Part shown: positions 11,001 through 19,315 of the stretch, piece after piece | Layout of the letters: every line of letters begins with the position of its first letter | Numbering within the stretch: the stretch's first letter is position 1 | Origin: Candidatus Symbiothrix sp. | GTDB taxonomy: Bacteria; Bacteroidota; Bacteroidia; Bacteroidales; Azobacteroidaceae | DNA length: 34,189 nucleotides | Direction: 5' to 3' | Assembly (NCBI GenBank): GCA_031261285.1 | Contig: JAISKM010000021.1 | Location: 1-34,189, forward strand | Made by a program: the position numbers and the translations under genes | Notes under the pieces: generated by a model | What the model was told of the DNA's origin: nothing | What the model saw: only the letters and a program-made list of their open reading frames with translations | The model's database searches: none

Positions 11001-14000
11001 AAAGCAATCGTGTTTACAACCTTGTTAATACCGGCAATTCCGACATAGCAACCGGTTGGGCAGCGGCATCCTTAACCTGTAATGGCCTGGCGATTAGCAA
11101 TTTCCCCGAACTTGTCGGCAAGTTATCGCTACAAGCCACCGGCATCTATGTGCAATTAGCCGTTGGCAAATTAGGCGCCAAAGTGCTGGACTGGGTCGGT
11201 CAAGACGAAGCCGGTAATGCCAATGCTAACTGGAATCAGGCGGTCAAAAACTGGACAAAATACGATGCCTCCCAAGAGTTAGTCAATGGGGATAATACAT
11301 TCGCTTTCGGCAACGATTATGCTAACTTCGGATGGAGAGCATCAAACGCAGGCAGCACTCCGATTCGTGTGGCCGAAGCAGATATTATGCCGTCCGGTAT
11401 GGCATTTAGCGGCGTGAATAACTGGACGTTCATCGACAATGCTATAGCCGGCGACATCCTCACGCTCGGCGGCACCTACACCTCTTCGCTTCCGGCAATC
11501 AACGCAGGGACTCCGTTCTCCGGCACGGTCGATATGACCGCTATTGAAACGGCTTTTGACCAAATCACCATCAACAGCGGAACGCTTCAAGTCAGGGGGC
11601 TTAGTTCCGGTTTTGTAGATGCGGGTTTGAAAAACGGACTGTCTCTCACGGGAAACAGCACGAACGAGGCCATGCTCCTTGTCCTTACCGGCAACTACGT
11701 CTTTGACAGCGAAGTATCGGGCAGCAAAACCGATAAAAACCGGTTAACGTTTGCCAATACAGACCGTGTGACAATCGCACAGGGCGACGGTAAGTGGACG
11801 GTCAAGAACACTACGGACAACCTTGGCGGGGCGATTTACAACGACGGTACGGTTGATCTTTTCAATGTTGATTTTACCGGCAACGCAGCCCTGACTAACG
11901 GCGGAGCGATTTACAACGGCGGCACCCTTAATCTTACCAACGTTGATTTTATCGACAACAGTGCCGTCACCAACGGCGGGGCGATTGCGACAGCAGCCGG
12001 CAGTACAATAAACCTGAATGTGATTGACGGCAAGACGGTCACTTTCTCCGGAAATACGCAAGGAAGCGGCACACTAAATTCAATTTACAACACCGGCAAC
12101 TTGCACGTGAACACCGCAAACGATGCTACTCTGGATATGCTTGACCCGATGGCAGGCGAAGGCGTGAGTGGTCGAGCAGCGATCACCAAGAACGACATAG
12201 GAACATGGAAACTGGCGGGTGATAATGATTTGTCAACGGGTTTAGGAAGCAACTTTACCGTGAATGCAGGAACGTTGTTTCTTTACGGCAGCGAGGCATT
12301 AGCCGGAGTGGGAAAAATCGAACTTGGTGCAGGTAAATTCTCACTCGAACAGGATGCCACACTCGATGGAGAAGGGCAACTCTCCGGTGCCGAGCTAACC
12401 ATCCGCAGCCTTTCAAATACGGCAGGTTCAATAGACTTTCCTGTCCTCAATTTCAACCTGCCCGCCAACACAATCAACGGCAGCAAGGTGCTGGACCTTA
12501 CCGCCGAAGTGGACCTTACCGGTGTAACCGTGAATGTTACGGCCGGCGAATTCACGCCTCTTAGCGAAGGCGAAAGCATTATTTTGCTTGAATCACCTGC
12601 AGGCGTCACTCATTTTACCACCCGAAACATCACGCTGAACAACGTTGATTATTCATTGGAAATTGACCCGACAGAGAAACAATTACGGTTGTTTAACACG
12701 TTGATAGACCAGACAATCACCTGGAATCAAACGTTTGAAGTCGTTTATGGCGATGCACCCATCACGCTTACAGCCACGGCAAGCAGCGGTTTAACGGTCA
12801 GTTTTGATTCCGACGATACGAGTGTTGCAACCGTTTCCGGCGACCAACTCACCATAGTGGGCGCAGGTACGGCGAAAATCACCGCGTCGCAGGCCGGCAA
12901 CGCGACTTACAATGCGGTTACAGATACTGTGCGAGTAGTAACAGTAAATCCGAAATCCGTCACAATCACCGATTTTTCGGCAAGCGATAAAGAATATGAC
13001 GGCAATGCCTACGCGACCATTCTTGGCACTGCCACCATTGACGGAAAAGTGGCAGGCGACGATCTGGACGTAATAGCCGGCTCGGCTACTTTCGATGATA
13101 AGAATGTCGGCACAAACAAGACCGTAACATTTACGAGTTGCAGTTTGGACGGTGCGGCAGCAAAAAACTACACCCTTGCAGCACAACCCGCAAGCGTTCA
13201 GGCGAACATCACGCCGGCACCGGTCACCATAACGCCTTACGCCGGTCAGAATAAATATTATAACAAACCCGACCCCGCCGCCTTTACCTTTAAGGCAAAC
13301 GGACAAGTCAGTGGTGAAATACCCCACTATTCAGGTGCGCTTTCCAGAATTGCAGGCGATTCGGTTTGGACGTACAACATCACGCAAGGCGACCTGGCAT
13401 TTGTTGACAATGGCGCGTTTTTGGCAAACAACTACACGCTTGAGTTCGATGCCGTGCCGGTAGTGTTTACGATTAACGTACGCGTTACGGACTTTATGGT
13501 GGAGGATATTCCATCTTACATCTACACGGGCAGTGCGATAACACCACCCACTCCGGTAGTGAAAGATGACGATGTCACATTGCTCATAGCAGGTACAGAC
13601 TATACGGCATCATTTAGTGATAATACGGATGCCGGTGCAGCAAAAGTGACCATAACGGGTATCAATGGCTACGCAGGAAATGTACACAATACGATATTTA
13701 TCATTGAACCAAAGTTAGTGTCCATTACAGGCTTGGTGGCAAGCGATAAAGAGTATGACGGCAACCCCAAAGCTACTGCTTTCGGGATTGTCGACATTGA
13801 CGGAAAAGTGAAACACGATGATTTAAGTGTGGTAACAGGCTTTGCGACGTTCGCCGACAAGAACGCCGGAACAGGCAAGACGGTCACATTTGAAGATTAT
13901 CGTTTGGGTGGTACGGCCGCAGGAAATTACACACTTGAAGCACAACCGGCAAGCGTTCAGGCGGACATCTCGGCAAAACCGCTGACCATTTCCGGCTTAT

Positions 14001-16516
14001 CTGCCACGAATAAAACGTATGACGGCACCGTCAATGCTCCTGTTTTCGGCAGTGCTACGATTGACGGAAAAGTGGAAGGCGATAATGTAATCCTGGTCGC
14101 AGGTTCGGCTACGTTCAATAATAAGAACATCGGACCCGGCAAAACTGTAACATTTACAGGTTACAGTTTGGATGGCACGGACGCAACCAACTACTCGCTG
14201 TCACAACCGGCAAACGGAACTGCAACTATTACGGCAAAATCTGTGACAATCACCGGTTTGTCTGTTGAAAATAAACCGTATGATGGCAACGCTGACGCCA
14301 CTGTTTCAGGTACTGCCACTCTTTCCGATAATTACGACGGTGATGATCTGACTGTTACAGCAGGTTCGGCTACTTTCAACAATAAGAATGTCGGACCGGG
14401 CAAGAACGTCACATTTAAAAATTACAGATTGGATGGTCCGGAAGCAGACAATTACACGCTTTTGACGCAACCCCTAAGCACAACGGCGAACATCACGGCA
14501 AAATCCGTGACAATCACCGGCTTGTCTGTTGAAAATAAAACGTATGACGGCAACGACAACGCAACAATTCTTGGCACAGCCACCATTGACGGAAAAGTGG
14601 CGGGCGATGATCTAAACGTGGTAACAGGTCTTGCAGTTTTTGCCGACAAGAACGCCGGAACAGCCAAGACGGTCACATTTGAAGATTACGACTTGAGCGG
14701 CTCGGCAGTTGGAAACTACACGCTTTCAGCACAACCGGCAAACGTTACGGCAAACATCACAGCTAAAGCGGTTACGATTACTCCGGACGCCGGTCAAAGC
14801 AAATATTACGGTGCAAATGATCCGGTCTTTACTTTTACGGAAAACGGACAAGTCAGTGGTGAAATACCTGATTATTCAGGTGCGCTCACCAGAGTTGCAG
14901 GCGAAACGGTAGGGCCGTACAACATCACGCCCGGCAATTTGGCATTTATTGACAACGGCGCATTTTTGGCAGACAACTACACACTTGCGTTCGATGCCGT
15001 GCCGGTAGTGTTTACGATTAACACGCTCAATACAACCTTTATGATTGATGACATTCCGTCACAAACCTACACAGGCAGTGCAATAACGCCTACCCCAGTA
15101 GTGAGAGACAACGGCACTTTACTTACGGAAAACACGGATTACACCGTATCCTACAGTAATAATACGGGTGCCGGTGTAGCGAAAGTGACCATTACAGGGA
15201 TCGATCACTACGCAGGAAATGAAGACGACAAAACGTTCATCATTGAGCCAAAGTTAGTGACAATCACCGGCCTGTCGGTAAACAGTAAAGAGTATGACGG
15301 TAACGCCAACGCGACAATTCTTGGCACAGCCACCATTGACGGAAAAGTGGCAGGCGATGATCTAAACGTGGTAACAGGTCTTGCAGTTTTTGCCGACAAA
15401 AACGCCGGAACAGCCAAGACGGTCACATTTGAAGATTACGACTTGAGCGGCTCGGCAGTTGGAAACTACACCCTTGCATCACAACCCGCAAACGTTCAGG
15501 CAAACATCACAGCTAAAGCGGTTACGATAACTCCAAACGCCGGTCAAAGCAAATATTACGGCGCAAATGATCCGGTCTTTACTTTTGAGGCAAACGGACA
15601 ACTCGCCGGTGAAATTCCTGATTATTCAGGTACGCTTGCCAGAATAACAGGCGAAACGGCTGGGACGTACAACATCACGCAAGGTAACTTGGCATTTATT
15701 GACAACGGCGCATTTTTGGCAGACAACTACACGCTTACGTTCGATGCCGTGCCGGTAGTGTTTACGATTATCGAAAATCCGAGCACGGGCGTGAAAACAG
15801 TGACTATAAATGGCACCGGTTTGACCGATAATTTTTATGTAGTGGATTGTGGCGCAACCGAAGCTGTTGTAACCATAACTACCGAAGAGTCGAACGCGCA
15901 AGTAGTGTACAACGGAGTTACCGGTAATACATTCTCGGTTGACATCAGTCGTGCCGATATTTACACCATCGAATACACTGTCATATCCGGCACGGACAAT
16001 CGCGAAAATTACAGTTTGCAAATTGAACGGTACTTTGCTTTTGAGGACATTACCGGTGAGAAATTTAATAATGTGCTGTTTGTAAACAATAACCCCGATA
16101 CCAACGACGGTTATCATTTCACGGCTTACGAATGGTTTAAAAACGGACAGTCTATCGGTACGGGACAATATTATTCCGCAGGCGACACTGGCACCGACCT
16201 GTTAGACCCGACAGCCCAATACAGTGTAACACTTACCACCGATGATGGAAAAGTATTGCACACCTGCGTTGGCTATGTAACCTTGCGTTCAGCCTCGTTG
16301 AAAGTATATCCGAATCCTGCAACAGCAGGAGAAGCTGTTACAATTGAATACGATGCATTCAGAAACTCGGCAAACGATATGGTATTTCTATACAACCTGT
16401 CCGGTCAACAGTTAGGCACGCAAAAATTAAGTGCCGGCAAAATAAACTTGCCAAATAAGCCCGGAACGTATGTGATACAATTAAATAATGAATCAGTAAA
16501 AGTAATAGTAAAATGA
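5006..16516 (+). CDS. Giant T9SS-exported surface protein: beta-helix modules plus YDG/MBG repeats
   Basis: A 3836-residue secreted or cell-surface protein, likely an adhesin. A Sec signal peptide occupies about residues 1-24 (hydrophobic run ending VVNAN). Four modules of about 390 residues follow (starting near 25, 392, 800 and 1184). Each opens with a G(D/M)GSSWANA motif and IWVAAGTYYP, has many GGGIYN / NVTISGN rungs of a right-handed parallel beta-helix (Pmp-like), and closes with IDMGAYE. Two modules of about 500 residues begin VLDWVGQD (near 1562 and 2060). An Ig-like domain lies near 2567-2650, then tandem YDG and MBG-type domains (KEYDGNA..., Y(T/Y)GSAITP). The end (from about 3765) is a T9SS sorting domain: LKVYPNPATAGE to GTYVIQLNNESVKVIVK. 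No catalytic motif is evident. The four-base overlap with the next gene suggests translational coupling. Confidence 0.9.
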   Translation: MKHSKNIRLLLVAAVALAAGVVNANTRFVKQGGSGDGSSWANASGDVQLMINASAAGDEVWVAAGTYKPTIKAGDGSSDRDKAFMLKADVKIYGGFNATNPETSIADRDWVTNTTILSGDLGTAGDNSDNAYHVVIASYWEYGVNAALLDGFTITGGNSNGGANSSISISMVGGLTEVYRDSGGGLYFNETLPTPTLTNLIISGNSANDYGGGLFSRYASPKLTNVTISGNKAAKGAGIGNYASSPVLTNVTIAGNKGYGLYSSFSGTSKLFNTIVWGNTNNIYKSMGNNITYQNSLVQGLDPAGTGNLAGTADPKFVSPALASAAPTNSGDYRLSDTSPCIGQGDNTSYLTARGIPNFDGEKDLAGRPRKIGANIDMGAYEEQTPPTPTPDDSGTLYVKTGGTGDGSSWANAYPNLADPLQQADKQSKGTIPAAASDTIRQIWVAAGTYYPMYIAGTSPQDRNKAFVLVNNVKIYGGFPANANDIDNTTITDRDWATNITTLSGDIDGNDLLDAGNVNHVVISAGDVGTALLDGFTITGGSATDTRVVSVNKQSIYGDQGGGIEIQGSSPTLTNLVVSGNRASYYGGGIYNRGAPTLINVTISGNSGNYGAGIYNDGTSTLTNVTISGNSGNYGAGIFNNRNSTLTNVIISGNSATSRGGGIYNEGYTITMKNSIVAENTSSNGPDIWVYNDNSTFVNASYSLIGNMAQSGGKTATLITGNITGIDPQFVGSGDYSLQETSRAVNAGDNSTYITAIEAATGAPFGGWADEKDLAGNPRLTGTNIDMGAYENQTIVPTPNAFGILHVKTGGTGDGSSWANAYPNLAEPLRQADRQRKNTITAAASDTIRQIWVAAGTYYPMYKAGDFTDLTEDSDKAFVLANNVKIYGGFPADANDTDNTTISDRDWATNMTTLSGDIDGNGTLTDNAYHVVVSVGAVGTALLDGFTITGGNANGSTSNTINGISIIRLAGGGIYSQNSSPTLIHVTISGNTAGFGGGIHLQNSSTTLTNVTISGNSVTADGGGINNSSSSPTLTNVTISGNTSSRNGSGIYLQNSSPTLTNTIVWGNTGGNNIEISSGTPIYNHSLVEGLNPGGTNLDGTNASNDPQFANASTGDYLINSESPVANAGDNAAYIAAIEAATGTSFGGWEAEKDIAGNPRLYNVTIDMGAYEVQTKPAVPTPDASGILFVKDGGAGAMDGSSWANAHPNLADPLRQADKQRKSMITVAASDTIRQIWVAAGTYYPMYMAGTGSEDSDKAFVLVEDVKIYGGFEGSETSIDERDWATNVTTLSGDIDNNGTLDEGNTNHVVVSAGDVGTAQLDGFTITGGNARAGYSISVNGQSVDASFGGGIINVSSSPALRNVIIIGNKANYGGGIHNMSSSPTLTNATISGNTLITGGASGGGIYNDNSSPTLTNVTISGNIGDYGGGIYNVNSSPVLNNSIVWGNNGYSENIYDSGADNTPTYNYSLVEDLTLTGNGNLDGTDSANNPLFTNADAGDYSLNLRSPAVNAGDNAAYITATEAATGSSFGGWAAEKDLAGNPRLEGASIDMGAYEVQTIPNVLDWVGQDDNGMVDKNWNQTVKNWKVYDDAQSLVNGDKAFVSDLDCVNFGYRQSNPNSTPIMVAAEGVEPFDIAFSGADNWSFAEGGGKISTKRMTLGVYFNDPFPLSMDNPFSGVIDMTKIDTDFKQIIIDGGTLKVKELSPAFVSNGLASVNALTLRGTNANQATLSVEQGDYVFDSEGTDKNRLTVYMTEHAKIELAAGATWTVKNAAVLGDLGATIYNSGNLTLTGGTFNFIDNITDQDGGAIYNDGGTFNLNVTGGKTATFSGNKAMSYRLNSIHNTGHLTVNTAEGAVVDMLDPMAGEGVSSAATITKSGAGTWKLAGENDLNTSLGTNFTVSAGTLDLYKKGDVGDFGATKIKLGAGIFTLTDTLVTHAVAADHASQISASTVNSTGGVLAFDLSGVVDITGSSTNNLTLEATTFTGVPTIDLRNINDLQSNRVYNLVNTGNSDIATGWAAASLTCNGLAISNFPELVGKLSLQATGIYVQLAVGKLGAKVLDWVGQDEAGNANANWNQAVKNWTKYDASQELVNGDNTFAFGNDYANFGWRASNAGSTPIRVAEADIMPSGMAFSGVNNWTFIDNAIAGDILTLGGTYTSSLPAINAGTPFSGTVDMTAIETAFDQITINSGTLQVRGLSSGFVDAGLKNGLSLTGNSTNEAMLLVLTGNYVFDSEVSGSKTDKNRLTFANTDRVTIAQGDGKWTVKNTTDNLGGAIYNDGTVDLFNVDFTGNAALTNGGAIYNGGTLNLTNVDFIDNSAVTNGGAIATAAGSTINLNVIDGKTVTFSGNTQGSGTLNSIYNTGNLHVNTANDATLDMLDPMAGEGVSGRAAITKNDIGTWKLAGDNDLSTGLGSNFTVNAGTLFLYGSEALAGVGKIELGAGKFSLEQDATLDGEGQLSGAELTIRSLSNTAGSIDFPVLNFNLPANTINGSKVLDLTAEVDLTGVTVNVTAGEFTPLSEGESIILLESPAGVTHFTTRNITLNNVDYSLEIDPTEKQLRLFNTLIDQTITWNQTFEVVYGDAPITLTATASSGLTVSFDSDDTSVATVSGDQLTIVGAGTAKITASQAGNATYNAVTDTVRVVTVNPKSVTITDFSASDKEYDGNAYATILGTATIDGKVAGDDLDVIAGSATFDDKNVGTNKTVTFTSCSLDGAAAKNYTLAAQPASVQANITPAPVTITPYAGQNKYYNKPDPAAFTFKANGQVSGEIPHYSGALSRIAGDSVWTYNITQGDLAFVDNGAFLANNYTLEFDAVPVVFTINVRVTDFMVEDIPSYIYTGSAITPPTPVVKDDDVTLLIAGTDYTASFSDNTDAGAAKVTITGINGYAGNVHNTIFIIEPKLVSITGLVASDKEYDGNPKATAFGIVDIDGKVKHDDLSVVTGFATFADKNAGTGKTVTFEDYRLGGTAAGNYTLEAQPASVQADISAKPLTISGLSATNKTYDGTVNAPVFGSATIDGKVEGDNVILVAGSATFNNKNIGPGKTVTFTGYSLDGTDATNYSLSQPANGTATITAKSVTITGLSVENKPYDGNADATVSGTATLSDNYDGDDLTVTAGSATFNNKNVGPGKNVTFKNYRLDGPEADNYTLLTQPLSTTANITAKSVTITGLSVENKTYDGNDNATILGTATIDGKVAGDDLNVVTGLAVFADKNAGTAKTVTFEDYDLSGSAVGNYTLSAQPANVTANITAKAVTITPDAGQSKYYGANDPVFTFTENGQVSGEIPDYSGALTRVAGETVGPYNITPGNLAFIDNGAFLADNYTLAFDAVPVVFTINTLNTTFMIDDIPSQTYTGSAITPTPVVRDNGTLLTENTDYTVSYSNNTGAGVAKVTITGIDHYAGNEDDKTFIIEPKLVTITGLSVNSKEYDGNANATILGTATIDGKVAGDDLNVVTGLAVFADKNAGTAKTVTFEDYDLSGSAVGNYTLASQPANVQANITAKAVTITPNAGQSKYYGANDPVFTFEANGQLAGEIPDYSGTLARITGETAGTYNITQGNLAFIDNGAFLADNYTLTFDAVPVVFTIIENPSTGVKTVTINGTGLTDNFYVVDCGATEAVVTITTEESNAQVVYNGVTGNTFSVDISRADIYTIEYTVISGTDNRENYSLQIERYFAFEDITGEKFNNVLFVNNNPDTNDGYHFTAYEWFKNGQSIGTGQYYSAGDTGTDLLDPTAQYSVTLTTDDGKVLHTCVGYVTLRSASLKVYPNPATAGEAVTIEYDAFRNSANDMVFLYNLSGQQLGTQKLSAGKINLPNKPGTYVIQLNNESVKVIVK
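14561..15471 (+). repeat. Near-identical direct repeats in the YDG region
   Basis: Segments 14561-14721 and 15311-15471 are 161 bp each and differ at three positions by my count. They lie 750 bp (250 residues) apart. The identity at DNA level, with clear but weaker similarity continuing downstream, points to recent duplication or gene conversion. The unit contains one YDG domain, one MBG-type domain and one YTGSAITP-type domain. Confidence 0.85.
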
Positions 16517-17403
16517 AAAATAATAACGTCATTGCGGGCTTGTCCCGCAATCCCCTCTATCCAATGTCACTCTTAGCGGCTGTTCTGTTCACACTATCTA
16601 TGAGCGCGCAATCCAAACACGAATTTTCGATTGCGGCAGGCGGCGGATCGTCTACACTTCGGTACAAATCGGTTGAGGGAGCTGGCAAGAGCGGCTTTGG
16701 CAGTAATGTGGGCTTGGGTTACACCTATTTCTTTAATGCCAACTGGGGACTCGGCACGGGCGTAGGCGCAAGCTTGTTTAGCGGACAGTATGACATTCCC
16801 TCATTTTCGGAATTTTATCAGAGCCATGATGGGGAGGAGGCGTTTGAATACCGGTATACAGCAAAAAATTATAACGAAAAACAACGGGCTTGGCTGCTGG
16901 ATATTCCGTTAATGGTGCAATTTCAAACCGGAAAGTTTTATGCTAAGTTTGGAGCGAAAGCGGGTATTCCGTTAAGTGCAAACTATAAAAACAGCGTGGG
17001 CGAATTGCAGGCATCCGGCTATTATCCGCAATCCGATCTCACTCTCAACGATCCTGCATTTATGGGATTCGGCACATTTACCAATATCAGCAACAAAGAC
17101 GATTTGAAACTGAAAACGGCATTTTTTGCCGCTGCCGAAGCGGGTGTCAAATGGAAATTATCCGGCAATTTAGCTTTATACACCGGTGCCTATCTTGATT
17201 ATGGTTTGAACAACACGCTCAAACAGGAGACTTCGGCCAATCACTTGATTGCCTACAATGCTGCAGCAGCGGATACGTACCGTCCAAACAGTGTTTTTAA
17301 CTCTCAGAAAGAGGGTAAATCGTTAGTGGATAAAGTCAATCCCCTGTCGGCAGGGATAAAAGTGAGCCTTGCCTTTGGAACACAAGCAAGGAAAACAGAC
17401 TGA
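16513..17403 (+). CDS. Outer-membrane beta-barrel protein coupled to the giant surface protein
   Basis: A porin-like barrel of the OMP_b-brl type. After a signal peptide ending near SMSAQS, the sequence alternates short amphipathic strands rich in Gly and aromatic residues (for example SNVGLGYTYFFNANWGLGTGVG and FYAKFGAKAGIPLSANY), ending in a strand LSAGIKVSLAFG. Its ATG overlaps the TGA of the upstream gene by four bases, so the two are likely co-expressed; it may help anchor or display the large protein (inference). The first 17 residues include a translated palindromic repeat (VIAGLSRNP). Met18 at 16564 could be the original start, but it would leave a signal peptide with no basic n-region. 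Confidence 0.8.
   Translation: MKNNNVIAGLSRNPLYPMSLLAAVLFTLSMSAQSKHEFSIAAGGGSSTLRYKSVEGAGKSGFGSNVGLGYTYFFNANWGLGTGVGASLFSGQYDIPSFSEFYQSHDGEEAFEYRYTAKNYNEKQRAWLLDIPLMVQFQTGKFYAKFGAKAGIPLSANYKNSVGELQASGYYPQSDLTLNDPAFMGFGTFTNISNKDDLKLKTAFFAAAEAGVKWKLSGNLALYTGAYLDYGLNNTLKQETSANHLIAYNAAAADTYRPNSVFNSQKEGKSLVDKVNPLSAGIKVSLAFGTQARKTD
16528..16556. repeat. REP-like palindrome in the N-terminal coding region of the barrel protein
   Basis: The arms ATTGCGGG (16531-16538) and CCCGCAAT (16544-16551) are perfect complements, flanked by GTC and CCCCT. It is nearly identical to the element inside mutL at 18053-18081. Translated here it gives VIAGLSRNP, a peptide typical of dispersed palindromic repeats read as protein. 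Confidence 0.8.
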
Positions 17404-17446
17404 TAAACCGGCGAGTGGTACTAATAATCGCTGAATGAAGACCATT

Positions 17447-19312
17447 TTAGGAAGCCACTGATTTTGCTAATTCATCTTCTGTCAAAATAGATAGAATCCG
17501 TTTGCCGTCGGGCGTGTAATTGGGAGATGTAGATGAAAAAAGGCCTGCGATAAGCGCCATGGCTTCGGCTTCGGCGATGCTTTTGTGATGCGAGAGAGCG
17601 GCTTTTTGGGCTAAAGCTAACGCCAAAGATTCGGTATGGGCAGGAGAAACAGTGTTGCGCCCTACCCCATCGTTTTCTAACACATCGTCGACCATTGCTT
17701 GCAAGGTTTCCACGATGTTGATGTTTTCTAATCCTTCCGGCACGCCATTGATAGAATAGGAATTGCCGCCCAAATCGGCTAAATCGAAGCCAATAAAAGC
17801 CAAATCTTCCAAAATAGCGGGCAAAACAGTGACTTCTTTGGCTGTAAACGTGATAATTTCAGGAAACAACAACTGTTGAGAAACGCCTTTCCGTTGGTTC
17901 ATACGTCGCATATAGTCGTCAAACAGGATGCGAATGTGTGCCCTCCGGCTGTCAATAATCGCCAATCCCGACTTGAGGCTGGTAATCAAATAACGCCCGT
18001 GCTGTATAAAGGGACGCGATTCGACCGGTTGTTCAAACAATTCATCCGTATTGTCATTGCGGACTTGATCCGCAATCCCCTGAAACGCAGGAGGGGATCC
18101 TGCGTCAAGCGCGGGATGAGAATCGTCCTTATTTGTTTTGTACAACTGTTCCCAATCAATTTTGGGACGGTCGTAAGTCTTTGAATTTCCGTGAATTGAC
18201 GTATCTTTAAACGGATTATAGTTGGATTGATAGTTCACTTTTGGTGCCTCCAAAGGGATATGCTGCCCTGTAAAAACGGGAAAATCGCCACCAATCACTT
18301 CTGCACGATCGAAATTCAGGGCAGGCGTCGTGGCAAAAGCCTCTTTCACTGCCGACGTAATGATTTGAAACAGAAGGGGTTCGTTTTCAAATTTGATTTC
18401 CGTCTTCGTTGGGTGAATATTCACGTCAATATTCGCCGGATCAATATCTAAATAAATGAAATAATTGGGCTTGTCGCCGGCAGGAATATACGGTTCATAA
18501 GCCAGCATCACTGCCCGGTGGAAATAGAAATGCTGCATATAGCGCCCATTGACAAAGAAAAATTGCTGCGGATTTTGTTTTTTGCTCGTTTCAGGCAAGC
18601 CTATGAAACCCGAAATTTTAACCAGCGACGTATCTACATTGACCGGTACGAGGGATTGTGCGATTTTTTTGCCGGCAAGATTACTGATGCGCTGTTTTAG
18701 TCCAGAAACAGGAAGTGTAACCACCTCTGTATCATTGTGTTGCAGCGAAAAAGCGATTTCAGGATTGACCAATGCGATGCGTTCAATCTCGGTCAGGATA
18801 TTTTTAAACTCGGTGTCGTTGGATTTCAGAAACTTTCGACGGGCGGGCACATTGAAAAACAAATTTTTGACGGCAAAACTACTCCCTACTGCTGTTGCAG
18901 CCGCTTCTTGACGTTCCACTTGTGAACCTGCCAACTGAATCTGCGTGCCAAGTTCATCGTCCGGACGGCGGGTTTTCAATTCCACTTGTGCCACAGAGGC
19001 AATTGACGCCAGGGCTTCCCCGCGAAAACCCATCGTTTGAAGGGCAAACAAATCTTGTGCCGATTTTATTTTGGATGTCGCATGCCGTTCAAAAGCCATC
19101 CGCGCATCGGTTTCAGACATGCCCTTACCGTTGTCGATGACCTGAATCAGGGTGCGTCCGGCATCTTTAATAATGACCTGAATGATGCCGGCACCTGCAT
19201 CGACGGCATTTTCCACAAGTTCTTTCACCACTGAGGCAGGTCGCTGGATGACCTCTCCGGCAGCAATTTGATTCGCGATGGAATCGGATAACAGGTGGAT
19301 TATGTCGCTCAT
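17447..19312 (-). CDS. mutL: DNA mismatch repair protein MutL
   Basis: Links MutS mismatch recognition to downstream repair. The N-terminal GHKL ATPase shows IAAGEVIQRPASVVKELVENA with motif I ENAVDA, DNGKGM (motif II) and ATSKI...TMGFRGEAL (motif III). The transducer domain follows (FFVNGRYM, DVNIHPTKTEIKF). Residues about 397-420 are an extra linker segment (containing GIADQVRNDN) encoded by a REP-like element. In the C-terminal dimerisation domain, near residue 454, IIDSRRAHIRILFDDY stands where endonuclease-type MutL proteins have DQHA(x)2E(x)4E, so nicking activity looks absent or altered. Length (621) is normal. Convergent with the barrel gene. Confidence 0.95.
   Translation of the reverse strand: MSDIIHLLSDSIANQIAAGEVIQRPASVVKELVENAVDAGAGIIQVIIKDAGRTLIQVIDNGKGMSETDARMAFERHATSKIKSAQDLFALQTMGFRGEALASIASVAQVELKTRRPDDELGTQIQLAGSQVERQEAAATAVGSSFAVKNLFFNVPARRKFLKSNDTEFKNILTEIERIALVNPEIAFSLQHNDTEVVTLPVSGLKQRISNLAGKKIAQSLVPVNVDTSLVKISGFIGLPETSKKQNPQQFFFVNGRYMQHFYFHRAVMLAYEPYIPAGDKPNYFIYLDIDPANIDVNIHPTKTEIKFENEPLLFQIITSAVKEAFATTPALNFDRAEVIGGDFPVFTGQHIPLEAPKVNYQSNYNPFKDTSIHGNSKTYDRPKIDWEQLYKTNKDDSHPALDAGSPPAFQGIADQVRNDNTDELFEQPVESRPFIQHGRYLITSLKSGLAIIDSRRAHIRILFDDYMRRMNQRKGVSQQLLFPEIITFTAKEVTVLPAILEDLAFIGFDLADLGGNSYSINGVPEGLENINIVETLQAMVDDVLENDGVGRNTVSPAHTESLALALAQKAALSHHKSIAEAEAMALIAGLFSSTSPNYTPDGKRILSILTEDELAKSVAS
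18053..18121. repeat. REP-like double-hairpin element inserted in frame in mutL
   Basis: First hairpin: ATTGCGG (18056-18062) with CCGCAAT (18070-18076). Second hairpin: ACGCAGGA (18085-18092) with TCCTGCGT (18098-18105). It falls in the variable linker between the MutL domains and keeps the frame, adding about 23 residues. Confidence 0.8.
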
Positions 19313-19315
19313 TCA

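Noticed and set aside
7136-15426. Many antisense open frames within the giant surface-protein gene
   Set aside because: They repeat wherever the coding strand repeats and reflect its codon bias; no start signals or family motifs.
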